Part shown: positions 33,205-42,069 of the stretch, piece by piece | Position numbering within the stretch: position 1 is the first letter of the stretch | How the letters are laid out: each line of letters begins with the position of its first letter | Source of the DNA: Bacteroidota bacterium | GTDB taxonomy: Bacteria > Bacteroidota > Bacteroidia > Chitinophagales > Chitinophagaceae | Direction of reading: 5' to 3' | Length of the DNA stretch: 64,000 nt | Assembly: GCA_020161535.1 (NCBI GenBank) | Contig: JAIUNW010000004.1 | Span: 62,001 to 126,000 of the forward strand | The notes under the pieces: generated by a model | Database searches by the model: none | The model's input: the letters and a program-made list of their open reading frames with translations, nothing else | What the model was told of the DNA's origin: nothing | Translations under genes and position numbers: made by a program

Positions 33205-34070
33205 AGAGCTCGCAGAGAGATTCTGCTATTATTTCTTGCAGAGATGCTAGTTTTTGTTTCTCGCAGAGACTTTTTACTATTATTTCTTACGGGGACAATA
33301 TGTTTTTTCTTACTGAGGAGTTTTTTTTCTCACAGAGAAGTCTGTTTTTTTCTTACAGAGATGCTTGTTTTTGTTTCTCACGGAGATGCTTGTTTTTTGT
33401 TTCTCGCAGAGATATACGGAGGAACAGAGATTTTTTTGGTGAAGTGGCTTATGTGGTGAAATGGCTGATGGGCTGGCGTTTAGGCCTGGTTGCTATCGGT
33501 CAGGATGGCCAACCCTAAACCCACCCTCTGTTCCTTAGTTTATCTCTGCGAGAACCCCTCGGCACAAAAGTCTCTGCGCGAAACCGCTGCGCTCTTTTCT
33601 CACAGAGAAACACGGAGGAACAGAGATTTTTTGGTGAAGTGGCCTATATGGTGAAATGGCGTAAGGGCTGTCATTTAAGCCTGGTTGCTTATAGGTCAGG
33701 ATGGCCCACCCCAAACCCACCCTCTGTTCCTTAGTTTATCTCTGCGAGAAACCCTCGGCACAAAAGTCTCTGCGAGAACCCTCTGCGCTCTATTCTCACA
33801 GAGAAGCGTGTCTGTTTCTCACAGAGAAACACGGAGGAACAGAGATTTTTTAGTGAAGTAGCTTATATGATGAAGTGGCGTATGGGCTGGCATTTAGGCC
33901 TGGTTGCTATCGGTCAGGATGGCCAATCCTAAACCCACCCTCTGTTCCTTGGTTTATCTCTGCGTGAAACCCTCGTCAAATAAGTCTCTGCGAGAAACAG
34001 TTACCCAACTTGGTCTTGGCGAGAAACCTCTCCCCAAATGGGTCTTGGCGGGAACCCCCTCCGGGATCTC
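33205..34070. repeat. Repeat block between cdsA and pheS
   Basis: This 918-bp gene-free gap has three layers. 33205-33420 carries about nine degenerate 20-29 bp units around TTTCTCRCAGAGA. 33401-33596, 33597-33815 and 33816-33998 are three long direct copies (about 180-220 bp) sharing ACGGAGGAACAGAGATTTTT, TTTAGGCCTGGTTGC and CCACCCTCTGTTCCTTAG; their two ends are inverted relative to each other (GGAACAGAG versus CTCTGTTCC). 34000-34070 has two units of about 29 bp around GGTCTTGGCGRGAAMC. Confidence 0.75.
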
Positions 34071-34100
34071 TTCTTTCAAGGGAGTGAGTTGACTTTGTAT

Positions 34101-34108
34101 TACTTTTG
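34101..34108 (+). promoter_or_regulatory. -7 element TACTTTTG of pheS
   Basis: Exact TAnnTTTG match 4 nt before the ATG, at the downstream edge of the repeat block; predicts a leaderless or nearly leaderless mRNA. Confidence 0.55.
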
Positions 34109-34112
34109 CACG

Positions 34113-35144
34113 ATGGAACAATTGTTGGAGCAGATCAAGGACTACCGCACCGAGATCGAATCGCTGGCACCGGCTGATGCGGCTGCACTGGAAGAATACC
34201 GGATCCGCTTTTTGGGTAGCAAGGGTATTGTAAAGTCGCTGTTCGGCGAAATGAAACAGGTGCCGAATGAAAGCAAGAAATCTTTCGGTGCTGTGCTGAA
34301 TGAATTTAAACAACTGGCTGAAGGCAAATACGAAGAATGGAAATCGGCTGTTTCGGCAACGGTTACAGATTCGGCGCCGGGCTATGATTTCACCCTGCCG
34401 GGCGCGGTTGACCCGCTGGGTTCGCGCCACCCCATCAGTTTGGTGCGCAACGAAATTGTTTCCATTTTCAGACGACTTGGTTTTGCCGTGGCCGAAGGCC
34501 CGGAGATAGAAGACGACTTCCACAATTTTACAGCGCTCAATTTGCCCGAGCACCATCCCGCGCGCGATATGCAGGATACTTTTTACCTGCACCAAAACCC
34601 CGATTGGTTGTTGCGCACGCATACCAGCAATGTGCAGGTACGCGAAATGGAAAAAGGCAAGCTGCCGATTCGGGTGATTTGCCCCGGGCGCGTTTACCGC
34701 AATGAAACCATCTCTGCCCGGGCGCATTGTTTCTTTCACCAAGTGGAAGGCCTGTATATTGATGAACAGGTTTCGTTCGCCGATTTGAAACAGACCCTGT
34801 ATTTCTTTGTGCAGGAATTATTCGGGCACGATGTGAAGATTCGCTTTCGTCCGTCGTACTTCCCCTTCACCGAACCCAGTGCCGAAATGGATATCAGTTG
34901 CCTGCTTTGTCATGGCAAGGGTTGTAATGTGTGCAAGCATACCGGTTGGGTAGAAATTTTGGGCTGTGGCATGGTGCATCCAAATGTACTGGAGAACTGC
35001 GGCATCGACCCCAATAAATATACCGGGTATGCATTTGGCATGGGCATCGAAAGAATCACTATGCTGAAGTACCAGATCAATGACCTGCGCCTCTTCAGCG
35101 AGAACGACGTGCGCTTCCTGGAACAATTCAGTGCAAGTTTCTAA
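34113..35144 (+). CDS. pheS: Phenylalanine--tRNA ligase alpha subunit
   Basis: 343 residues from the ATG at 34113. N-terminal coiled coil (1-90), then the class II catalytic core: RHPISLVRNEIVSIFRRLGF, motif 2 region RVYRNETISARAHCFFHQVEG, motif 3 GYAFGMGIERITML. A Cys-rich insert CLLCHGKGCNVCKHTGW occurs before motif 3. The beta subunit gene pheT is not adjacent. Its end overlaps the epimerase gene by 14 bp. Confidence 0.95.
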   Translation: MEQLLEQIKDYRTEIESLAPADAAALEEYRIRFLGSKGIVKSLFGEMKQVPNESKKSFGAVLNEFKQLAEGKYEEWKSAVSATVTDSAPGYDFTLPGAVDPLGSRHPISLVRNEIVSIFRRLGFAVAEGPEIEDDFHNFTALNLPEHHPARDMQDTFYLHQNPDWLLRTHTSNVQVREMEKGKLPIRVICPGRVYRNETISARAHCFFHQVEGLYIDEQVSFADLKQTLYFFVQELFGHDVKIRFRPSYFPFTEPSAEMDISCLLCHGKGCNVCKHTGWVEILGCGMVHPNVLENCGIDPNKYTGYAFGMGIERITMLKYQINDLRLFSENDVRFLEQFSASF

Positions 35145-36150
35145 CGATATCAAATACAAGAAAGTACTCGTTACCGGCGGTACCGGTTTTGTTGGCGCCT
35201 ATATCATTCGTGAATTGGTGCAACGTGGTTATACCGTTCGGGCGATTCGTCGCGCAGGTTCCAAATTGCCTTCCTTTATCGATCAACAATACCTCGATGC
35301 CGTAGAATGGATGGAGGCCGATGTGCTTGACCTGGTGCAGCTCAATGATGCGATGGCAGGCATGGATGCCATTATTCACGCGGCGGCGGTGGTGTCGTTT
35401 GATGCCGATCAACGCCGGCAACTGTATGCCGTTAATGTGCGCGGCACGGCCAATGTTATGAACCTGGCCCTTGACCATTCGATCGGCCGGGTGGTACACC
35501 TTAGTTCGGTAGCGGCGCTGGGTAGAACGGCCAGTGGTGAATCGGTCGACGAAAAAAAGCAATGGACCGACAGCCGCCTGCACACCCATTATTCCATCAG
35601 TAAGCAAATGGGCGAAATGGAAGTATGGCGGGCCATGGCCGAAGGATTGAATGCCGTGGTGTTAAACCCGAGCACCGTGATTGGATATGGTGATTGGAAC
35701 AGCAGCAGTTGCGCCATCTTTCGACAGGCCTATGATGAATTTCCCTGGTACACCGAAGGCGTGAATGGATTTGTTGCGGTTGAAGACCTGGCAGGAACGG
35801 CTGTTGATATGCTGCAAACAGAAACAACGCTCGAACGCTATATCGTAAACGGCGACAATTGGTCGTTCAGAAAACTGTTTACAGAGATGGCGCTGGCATT
35901 TGGCAAAAAACCGCCACACCGAAAAGCAAGTGCCTGGATGGCCGCCATCGCCTGGCGACTGGAAAAAATACGATCGTTGTTTTCCGGAAAAAAGCCATTG
36001 CTCAACCGCGAAACCGCCCGTATCGCGCGCAGCAAAACTTATTTTTCTGCTAAAAAAATAGCCGAATTGTTGCCGGAACGGCGGTTTACTACGCTCGAAA
36101 AAGCCATCCGCGACAGCGTTGCTGCGTATCAACAATCAATAAGCCGTTAA
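35131..36150 (+). CDS. NAD-dependent epimerase/dehydratase-like extended SDR
   Basis: 339 residues from a GTG at 35131, inside the pheS end. Rossmann motif VTGGTGFVGAYI (with the extended-SDR GxxGxxG), LSSVAALGRT, and catalytic YSISK (Tyr-x3-Lys). NPSTVIGYGDW follows. The C-terminal region is longer than in short dehydrogenases. Similar proteins act on steroid, flavanone or nucleotide-sugar substrates; the substrate here is not evident. Overlap with pheS suggests coupled expression. Confidence 0.82.
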   Translation: MQVSNDIKYKKVLVTGGTGFVGAYIIRELVQRGYTVRAIRRAGSKLPSFIDQQYLDAVEWMEADVLDLVQLNDAMAGMDAIIHAAAVVSFDADQRRQLYAVNVRGTANVMNLALDHSIGRVVHLSSVAALGRTASGESVDEKKQWTDSRLHTHYSISKQMGEMEVWRAMAEGLNAVVLNPSTVIGYGDWNSSSCAIFRQAYDEFPWYTEGVNGFVAVEDLAGTAVDMLQTETTLERYIVNGDNWSFRKLFTEMALAFGKKPPHRKASAWMAAIAWRLEKIRSLFSGKKPLLNRETARIARSKTYFSAKKIAELLPERRFTTLEKAIRDSVAAYQQSISR

Positions 36151-36222
36151 ATGGCCTCTTTTTTGCTTTTTGGGTATACCACAAGCGGAAAATCAACGTT
36201 TGACTTTCAGTAAAATCATCTC

Positions 36223-37302
36223 ATGCAAAAATTATTGGTATTGCTTTTTGCCGCACTGCTACCTGTTTCGCTGTTGAGGGCGCAGGATCAGTTTTCGGTG
36301 AAAGGAAAAGTAATCGATGCAGCCAGCAAGGCACCGCTGGCGGGTGCTTCTGTATTTTGCCAGAACACCACTTTTGGTGTGGTAACAAATGCAGCGGGCG
36401 AATTTAGTTTGCGTTTGCCCAATGGCGGTTATGACCTGGTGGCTTCGTTTACGGGCTACCAGTCAGAGCAGCAACGCATCACGGGTGCCGCAGAAGACCT
36501 CGTGATTGAGCTGAAAACAAAAGACAAGAGCATGGAGTCGGTGGCAGTGGTGGGCAGTAATGAAGTGCCCGATGGCCTTGCCAAATACGGTGCTTTTTTC
36601 AAGGAACAATTTTTAGGCAGCACGGCCAATGCGGCTGCTTGCAGCATCGTTAATCCTGAAGTGCTTCGTTTCTTTTACAGTAAAAAAAGAAACCGGTTAA
36701 AAGTGTTGGCGAAAGAAGACCTCTACATCGAAAACCAGGCGCTGGGTTATCGCATTCGCTACCAGCTCGATTCGTTGAGTTATGAATATGGCAACGCGAT
36801 CAGCACCTTCTCGGGCTTCCCATTTTTCGAGATGATGACTGGCACAGCCGAACAGGAAGCCAAATGGAAACAGAACCGCGCTACCGCCTACCGGGGCAGC
36901 AAATTGCATTTTATGCGCAGTTGGTACAAGAAAACAATTGCTGAAGAAGGATTTGCGCTGGAGAAAGTAATCGGTGAAGGCAAGGGTTTTGACGCTACCC
37001 AGTTGCCCGATTATTACGATAGTTCCTTTTATCAGTTAGATAGTGGCACGGTGGTGATTAACCTCACCGGCAAGTACCGCGTGGTGTATCGCAAAGAGTT
37101 GCCTGATCCGAAATTTGTGGCCTACTATAAACTGCCTTCACATATCCGCGTGCAGTTGAGCGTGGTCGATATACTCGATGAATTTCTGATTGAATCGAAC
37201 GGCTACTGGTACGAACAAAGCGATATCATCAATAATGGTTACTGGAGTTTTGAAAAGATGGCCGAAGCCGTTCCCTACGATTATATTCCTGAACCGAACT
37301 GA
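36223..37302 (+). CDS. Secreted protein with CarboxypepD_reg-like domain
   Basis: 359 residues. Signal peptide (1-20, ending LRAQ); then a carboxypeptidase-regulatory-like beta domain (about 24-105: FSVKGKVIDAASKAPLAGASVFCQNT, GVVTNAAGEFSLRLP, VASFTGYQSEQQ) that in Bacteroidota begins many TonB-linked and cell-surface proteins. The remaining 250 residues (DGLAKYGAFFKEQFLG, RFFYSKKRNRLKVLAKEDL) match an uncharacterised domain often found after it. No barrel. Its stop abuts that of convergent lpxD (TGATCA). Confidence 0.75.
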   Translation: MQKLLVLLFAALLPVSLLRAQDQFSVKGKVIDAASKAPLAGASVFCQNTTFGVVTNAAGEFSLRLPNGGYDLVASFTGYQSEQQRITGAAEDLVIELKTKDKSMESVAVVGSNEVPDGLAKYGAFFKEQFLGSTANAAACSIVNPEVLRFFYSKKRNRLKVLAKEDLYIENQALGYRIRYQLDSLSYEYGNAISTFSGFPFFEMMTGTAEQEAKWKQNRATAYRGSKLHFMRSWYKKTIAEEGFALEKVIGEGKGFDATQLPDYYDSSFYQLDSGTVVINLTGKYRVVYRKELPDPKFVAYYKLPSHIRVQLSVVDILDEFLIESNGYWYEQSDIINNGYWSFEKMAEAVPYDYIPEPN

Positions 37303-38250
37303 TCAGCCCCTCATCACTTTTTCCCATAACAAAGGAATTCGTTTCACCCAAACGAGTTCCTTTTTTTTGACCGAAGCTTCTTCTACCGGCGAGCCGAAAT
37401 AAACTTTGTTGGGTTCCAGTGTAGTACCTACACCCGATTGCGCGTACACCACTGTATTCTTTCCGATGGTGAGTGTTTTGCTAACGCCCACTTGTCCCCA
37501 AAGCACCACACCGTCTTCTAAAGTGGTTGCGCCGGCAATACCGACCTGCGCCGCCAACAAACAGTTTTTTCCGATGATGGTATCATGACCAATATGCACC
37601 ATGTTATCGATCTTGGTGCCTTTTCCGATGACAGTATCATGACTCACGCCCCGGTCGATGGTGCAGCCGGCGCCAATTTCCACCGCGTCTTCGATCACAA
37701 CGCGACCACCGCTCACCATCTGCCGGTACCAGATTTCCCGGTCTTTTTTCGTGTTGTAGTAAAAAGCGTCGGAGCCGATAACCGTTCCGGCCTGGATCAC
37801 CACATCGTTGCCGATCACACAATGACCGAGGATGCTGACGTTCGGCATGATGCGGCAATTGCTGCCAATCTGCACTTCTTCACCGATAAATACATGGGGT
37901 GCGATATAGGTTCCTTCACCAATGTTCGCGGTAACGCTGATGGCATTCGTTGCCCGCACAAAGGGACGAAAATGTGTTACGATCTGTGTGTATGCATCAA
38001 ACGGATTATTCACCACCAACAGTGATTTTCCCTCGGGAATCGATACTTCCCGGGTATTGATGATGATGAAACTGGCGGCCGATTGCAAACAGGTATTATA
38101 GTATTTCGGATGATCAACAAACACAAGATCACCAACTTCAACGCGATGCAGTTCGTTGATACCGGTTGCCATCGCATCTTTGTTTCCGATGAGTTCAGCA
38201 TCCAGAAATTCGGCCAGCCAGGAAAGAGAAACAGGAGAAGGGAATCGCAT
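37303..38250 (-). CDS. lpxD: UDP-3-O-acylglucosamine N-acyltransferase (LpxD-like)
   Basis: 315 residues. N-terminal uridine-binding domain (1-100), then a left-handed beta helix of hexapeptide repeats (about 105-290: [61 protein letters not shown] with the catalytic His in HIGHDT). It N-acylates UDP-3-O-acyl-glucosamine in lipid A synthesis. It stands alone rather than beside lpxC/fabZ/lpxA, so it could be a second paralogue. Confidence 0.88.
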   Translation of the reverse strand: MRFPSPVSLSWLAEFLDAELIGNKDAMATGINELHRVEVGDLVFVDHPKYYNTCLQSAASFIIINTREVSIPEGKSLLVVNNPFDAYTQIVTHFRPFVRATNAISVTANIGEGTYIAPHVFIGEEVQIGSNCRIMPNVSILGHCVIGNDVVIQAGTVIGSDAFYYNTKKDREIWYRQMVSGGRVVIEDAVEIGAGCTIDRGVSHDTVIGKGTKIDNMVHIGHDTIIGKNCLLAAQVGIAGATTLEDGVVLWGQVGVSKTLTIGKNTVVYAQSGVGTTLEPNKVYFGSPVEEASVKKKELVWVKRIPLLWEKVMRG

Positions 38251-38264
38251 AACATGTATTTGTG

Positions 38265-38272
38265 CAAAGGTA
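38265..38272 (-). promoter_or_regulatory. -7 element TACCTTTG of lpxD
   Basis: Exact TAnnTTTG match 14 nt before the ATG at 38250. Confidence 0.5.
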
Positions 38273-38351
38273 TTTCCACATGGCTTAAAAAAATGTGCAT
38301 AAAAAACATTGAAATATTTTTTTCATTAGTGAAAATTCTTTTTAATATTGT

Positions 38352-38373
38352 GTAGGGAAATTCTGTTCCCTAC
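38352..38373 (+). promoter_or_regulatory. Hairpin 1 in the leader of the rluE-like gene
   Basis: GTAGGGAA-ATTCTG-TTCCCTAC, a perfect 8-bp stem with a 6-nt loop, 54 nt before the start codon. Confidence 0.4.
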
Positions 38374-38396
38374 TTACTAACCCATCTCAATATTAA

Positions 38397-38423
38397 AGCT
38401 CGGTTTACTCCCGGGCTTTTTTT
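38397..38423 (+). terminator. Terminator-like hairpin directly before the rluE-like start
   Basis: AGCTCGG pairs with CCGGGCT (one G-T pair) across a 7-nt loop and runs into seven T residues that end 4 nt before the ATG. It could be an attenuator or end a small RNA starting in the 150-bp gap. Confidence 0.5.
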
Positions 38424-38427
38424 ATGC

Positions 38428-39009
38428 ATGTTCACGTACTACGTTTTATACAAACCTTACCAGGTATTGTGTCAGTTCAGCGCCGCTGAAAACAAGCGCA
38501 CCTTGAAAGATATTGTGTCGGTGGGCAGCGATGTTTATCCTGTGGGCAGATTGGATTATGACAGTGAAGGGTTGTTGGTATTAACCAATGATCCGTCGAT
38601 GAATAATTTGCTTTTGTCGCCCGCAAACGCCCATGCACGCACGTACTACGTACAGGTAGAAGGTATTCCCGGCAGCGCAGATTTTGACAAATGGAAACGT
38701 GGCATCGATATTTCGGTCGACGGAAAAATACACCACACGAAACGCGCCGATGCCTGGCCACTCGCCAGCGAGCCGGCCTTACCAGCACGTCATCCCCCGA
38801 TACGATTCAGGCAATCCATCCCCACCTCGTGGATGGCACTGGTTTTAACGGAGGGCAAAAACAGACAGGTGCGGCGCATGACAGCGGCATTGGGTTATCC
38901 AACCTTGCGACTGGTTCGATACGCGATGGGTACACTGATCATCGATGGCTGGCAGCCCGGTGAATGCCGTAAATTCGGAAGGGCCGAGCTTATTCGTTAC
39001 CTTGCCTAA
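38428..39009 (+). CDS. RluE-like pseudouridine synthase
   Basis: 193 residues. RsuA/RluB/E/F family: YYVLYKPYQVL, catalytic GRLDYDSEGLLVLTND, then PPIRFRQSIPTSWMALVL and the C-terminal EGKNRQVRRMTAALGYPTLRLVRYAMG. The last stretches match E. coli RluE (23S rRNA) well. No N-terminal S4 domain is present, also as in RluE. The leader carries two hairpins, the second terminator-like, suggesting attenuation. Confidence 0.88.
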   Translation: MFTYYVLYKPYQVLCQFSAAENKRTLKDIVSVGSDVYPVGRLDYDSEGLLVLTNDPSMNNLLLSPANAHARTYYVQVEGIPGSADFDKWKRGIDISVDGKIHHTKRADAWPLASEPALPARHPPIRFRQSIPTSWMALVLTEGKNRQVRRMTAALGYPTLRLVRYAMGTLIIDGWQPGECRKFGRAELIRYLA

Positions 39010-39023
39010 AATAAGAACGATTC

Positions 39024-39899
39024 ATGCTAAAATCAATGACCGGCTTTGGACGCGCTGAACGGAACGTGGGCGACAAAACATTCCTAATCGATATCAAATC
39101 GCTGAACGGAAAACAGTTTGAGTGTTCGCTGAAAATGCCGGCTTTTCTGAAACCCTTTGAATTCGATATCCGCAAAAGGTTGTCGGAGAAATTGCAGCGA
39201 GGCACGATTGATTGTATGATCAGCCTGAAGAACACCGGCACGGCCAAACCGGTTACGGTAAATATCTCTTTGGCCAAAGCTTATTTTGAACCCATCGCCG
39301 CATTATCGCGCGAGTTGGGCCTCGACGACAGCCATATACTGGGTAATATTCTCAAACTGCCGGAAGTGATTACGCCCACCAGCGATACGCTGACCGACGA
39401 AGAATGGAAGGCTTTTAAGGCCGTGGTTGATGAAGCGGCCGACGACCTGAATGTGCATCGCCTGGAAGAGGGTAAAGTGTTGGAAGCAGACCTGCTGCAG
39501 CGGATCAGTAATATAGAAAAACACCAGACCACCATCGAAGAAAAAGAGCCATTGCGGCAGCAGAAGATTCGCGAGGGACTGATCAAAGCGCTGGAAGAAA
39601 ATGTTGGTCCCGAGAGCTACGACAAAAACCGCCTGGAGCAGGAGATTATCTATTATATAGAAAAGATCGATATTTCGGAAGAGCAGGTACGCCTGCGAAA
39701 CCACTGCGATTATTTCCGCGTTTTGTTGCAGGAGAACTCGAATGAAGTGGGTAAGAAGCTGTCTTTCCTATTGCAGGAAATAGGTCGCGAGATCAATACC
39801 ACCGGTGCCAAGGCTTATGACGCGGTTATTCAGCAGTCGGTGGTGGCCATGAAAGATGAATTGGAGAAAGCAAAAGAACAAGTACTGAACGTTTTATAA
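39024..39899 (+). CDS. YicC-family endoribonuclease
   Basis: 291 residues, usual length. N-terminal MLKSMTGFGRAERN and C-terminal QEIGREINTTGAKAYDA are the two YicC/YloC signatures; GPESYDKNRLEQEIIYYIEKIDISEEQVRLRNHCDYF is also typical. E. coli YicC is reported as an RNase acting on small RNAs and mRNA. It is 14 bp after the rluE-like gene and 10 bp before gldH, so they may be one transcript; TAATTTCG at its stop resembles a weak -7 element. Confidence 0.9.
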   Translation: MLKSMTGFGRAERNVGDKTFLIDIKSLNGKQFECSLKMPAFLKPFEFDIRKRLSEKLQRGTIDCMISLKNTGTAKPVTVNISLAKAYFEPIAALSRELGLDDSHILGNILKLPEVITPTSDTLTDEEWKAFKAVVDEAADDLNVHRLEEGKVLEADLLQRISNIEKHQTTIEEKEPLRQQKIREGLIKALEENVGPESYDKNRLEQEIIYYIEKIDISEEQVRLRNHCDYFRVLLQENSNEVGKKLSFLLQEIGREINTTGAKAYDAVIQQSVVAMKDELEKAKEQVLNVL

Positions 39900-39909
39900 T
39901 TTCGCCTGC

Positions 39910-40380
39910 ATGCTTCGTTTTGTATCTATACTGTCAATAGCGGCACTGTTGTGCACCGCCTGTTCTACCGTAGACCTGTTCGAAAAGAATGTGGTACTCG
40001 ATAACCACGAATGGTCGGCCGGGAACAAACCCGTCATCGAATTTGATATTACCGACACCAGCGCCCGCTACAACCTGTATGTGGTCATCCGCCATGGCGA
40101 TGATTACCGGTACAATAACCTGTGGATGAATATTCATACCCAGGCGCCAGGCGATTCGACGGCGAAAGTACAATCGCTCGACCTGACCCTGGCCAACAAC
40201 GAAAAGGGCTGGCTGGGTACCGGCATGGATGATATCTACGAACACAGAATCCGGATTTCGCAAACACCGATACCGCTGAAAAAAGGCCGCTATCGTTTTC
40301 AACTGGAACAGATCATGCGCGATGACCCGCTGCCGGCCGTGTACAATGTGGGCTTGCGCGTGGAAAAGGCATTGAACTGA
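39910..40380 (+). CDS. gldH: Gliding motility lipoprotein GldH
   Basis: 156 residues with lipobox LLCTAC (Cys18). The body is a beta sandwich: VVLDNHEWSAGNKPVIEFDITDTSARYNLYVVIRHGDDYRYNNLWM and GMDDIYEHRIRISQTPIPLKKGRYRF, diagnostic of GldH. It is a Bacteroidota lipoprotein needed for gliding in Flavobacterium. Its stop overlaps the next gene, a histidine kinase, by one base. Confidence 0.9.
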   Translation: MLRFVSILSIAALLCTACSTVDLFEKNVVLDNHEWSAGNKPVIEFDITDTSARYNLYVVIRHGDDYRYNNLWMNIHTQAPGDSTAKVQSLDLTLANNEKGWLGTGMDDIYEHRIRISQTPIPLKKGRYRFQLEQIMRDDPLPAVYNVGLRVEKALN

Positions 40381-41372
40381 TGAAAAAAATCAGGATCCTT
40401 CCCCGCCAGCAACTGGCATTGGCTACTGCCATTTATTGGTTCCTGCTTTTATATATTGTGGCGGCCCTGGCTTTCTGGTACCTGCGCTTGCAGCAGCAAA
40501 ACGAGCAGATGGCCAATTATAAATTACTCGAACTCGTTGCCGACGATCCCAGCTACCTGAAAAAAGTGGCGGAGATCAATACCGCCGCCGAGCGGAAAGC
40601 CTACCAATACCGCGGCGAAGGCGCTACTTTTTTACTGCTGATATTTGTGTGCGCCGTTTTTGTTTTTCGGGCGGTTCGAAGCCAGTTTCGTACGGCCATG
40701 CAGCAGCAGAATTTTATGATGGCCATTACACACGAATTGAAAACGCCCATTGCGGTGGCCAAGCTCAACCTGGAAACCCTGCAGAAACACAAGCTGGAAG
40801 AAAGCCGGCAACAGAAGTTGATCCGCATGACCCTGCAGGAAACCAATCGCCTGAACGACCTCACCAATAATATCCTGATCTCATCGCAACTCGAAGCCGG
40901 GGGTTATAAAAAAGTTTTTGAAGAAACGGATCTGTCGCAGCTCTGTTTAACGCAGTTGCAATTGATGCAAAACCGCTATCCCGACCACCAGTTTATGCCC
41001 GATATTGAAGCGGGCGTAAAAGCACAGGTCGATGAGTTGCTGATCCAGATCCTGATCAGCAACCTGCTCGACAATGCGGTGAAATATGCACCCAAAAACG
41101 AGCCGATTGTGCTCGAACTGAAACAGGCAACGGGTGAAGCCGTCATAAAAGTGTCAGATCAGGGAACAGGTATTCCGAAAGAAGAAAAAACAAGGATCTT
41201 TCAGCGGTTTTACCGGATTGGCAACGAGGCCGTACGTAAAACAAAGGGCACGGGGCTGGGCCTGTACCTTTGTAAAAAAATTGCGGACGACCACCATGGC
41301 ACGATAACGGTTACCGATAACCAGCCTTTAGGCACCATTTTTACCATTAACCTGCCTTTGCAAAATGTCTGA
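40380..41372 (+). CDS. Two-component sensor histidine kinase
   Basis: 330 residues. Membrane segments at about 13-35 and 82-97 flank a short periplasmic loop of about 45 residues, too small for a classical ligand domain. HisKA at about 105-170 with phospho-acceptor His118 in AITHELKTP; HATPase_c at about 215-330 with ISNLLDNAVKYAP, DQGTGIPKEEK and KGTGLGLYLCKKIA. Coupled to gldH (1-bp overlap) and to the response regulator (8-bp overlap). Confidence 0.93.
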   Translation: MKKIRILPRQQLALATAIYWFLLLYIVAALAFWYLRLQQQNEQMANYKLLELVADDPSYLKKVAEINTAAERKAYQYRGEGATFLLLIFVCAVFVFRAVRSQFRTAMQQQNFMMAITHELKTPIAVAKLNLETLQKHKLEESRQQKLIRMTLQETNRLNDLTNNILISSQLEAGGYKKVFEETDLSQLCLTQLQLMQNRYPDHQFMPDIEAGVKAQVDELLIQILISNLLDNAVKYAPKNEPIVLELKQATGEAVIKVSDQGTGIPKEEKTRIFQRFYRIGNEAVRKTKGTGLGLYLCKKIADDHHGTITVTDNQPLGTIFTINLPLQNV

Positions 41373-42069
41373 CAAAAGATCAATATTACTGGTAGAAGAC
41401 GAAGAGAACCTGCATGAATCATTAAAGCTCAACCTCGAATTGGAAGGGTACGAGGTGACCGGCGCTTTTGATGGCATGGCCGCCCTCAAAGCGGTGCAGC
41501 AGGAATATTTTGACCTCCTGATTCTAGATATCATGCTGCCTGAAATGGATGGCCTTTCGGTGATGGAAAGCATCCGCATTCAAAACAACCAGGTGCCGAT
41601 ATTGATATTGAGTGCACGAAATACCAGTGCTGATCGCATCACCGGACTCAAAAAAGGCGCCGACGATTACCTCACCAAACCTTTTGAACTCGAAGAGTTG
41701 TTGCTGCGGGTGAAAAAACTGATCGACAAAAACATGCGCCTGCAAGACAAAGACACGGTGGGTGATTTGTATTCGTTCGGCGATAACAAAGTAGATTTTG
41801 CGGCACAGGAAGCCACTACCGGTAAGGGTGAGAAGATTCAGTTGAGTAAGAAGGAAGCCATGCTGCTGAAACTGTTGGTGGAGAATAAAAATGAAGTGGT
41901 TACCCGCGAAAAAATTTTGCAAACGGTATGGGGCTATAACGTCTATCCGACTACGCGTACCATCGATAATTTCATCCTTAATTTTCGCAAGTATTTTGAA
42001 GCCGACAGCCGCAACCCGAAATATTTTCATTCGGTACGTGGCGTGGGCTATAAATACACCGATGTTTAG
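41365..42069 (+). CDS. OmpR-family response regulator
   Basis: 234 residues. Receiver domain (1-120) with acidic pair Glu11/Asp12 and phospho-acceptor Asp55 in LLILDIMLPEMDG, and Lys in LTKPFELEEL. The C-terminal winged helix (about 130-234) ends FILNFRKYFEADSRNPKYFHSVRGVGYKYTDV. It pairs with the upstream kinase and its last bases overlap the convergent BatD gene by 4 bp. Confidence 0.95.
   Translation: MSDKRSILLVEDEENLHESLKLNLELEGYEVTGAFDGMAALKAVQQEYFDLLILDIMLPEMDGLSVMESIRIQNNQVPILILSARNTSADRITGLKKGADDYLTKPFELEELLLRVKKLIDKNMRLQDKDTVGDLYSFGDNKVDFAAQEATTGKGEKIQLSKKEAMLLKLLVENKNEVVTREKILQTVWGYNVYPTTRTIDNFILNFRKYFEADSRNPKYFHSVRGVGYKYTDV

Noticed and set aside
33205..34070. Possible CRISPR array in the cdsA-pheS gap
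   Set aside because: Repeat units vary in length (20-29 bp and about 200 bp) and sequence, spacers are not constant in size and are themselves repeated, and no cas genes are present.
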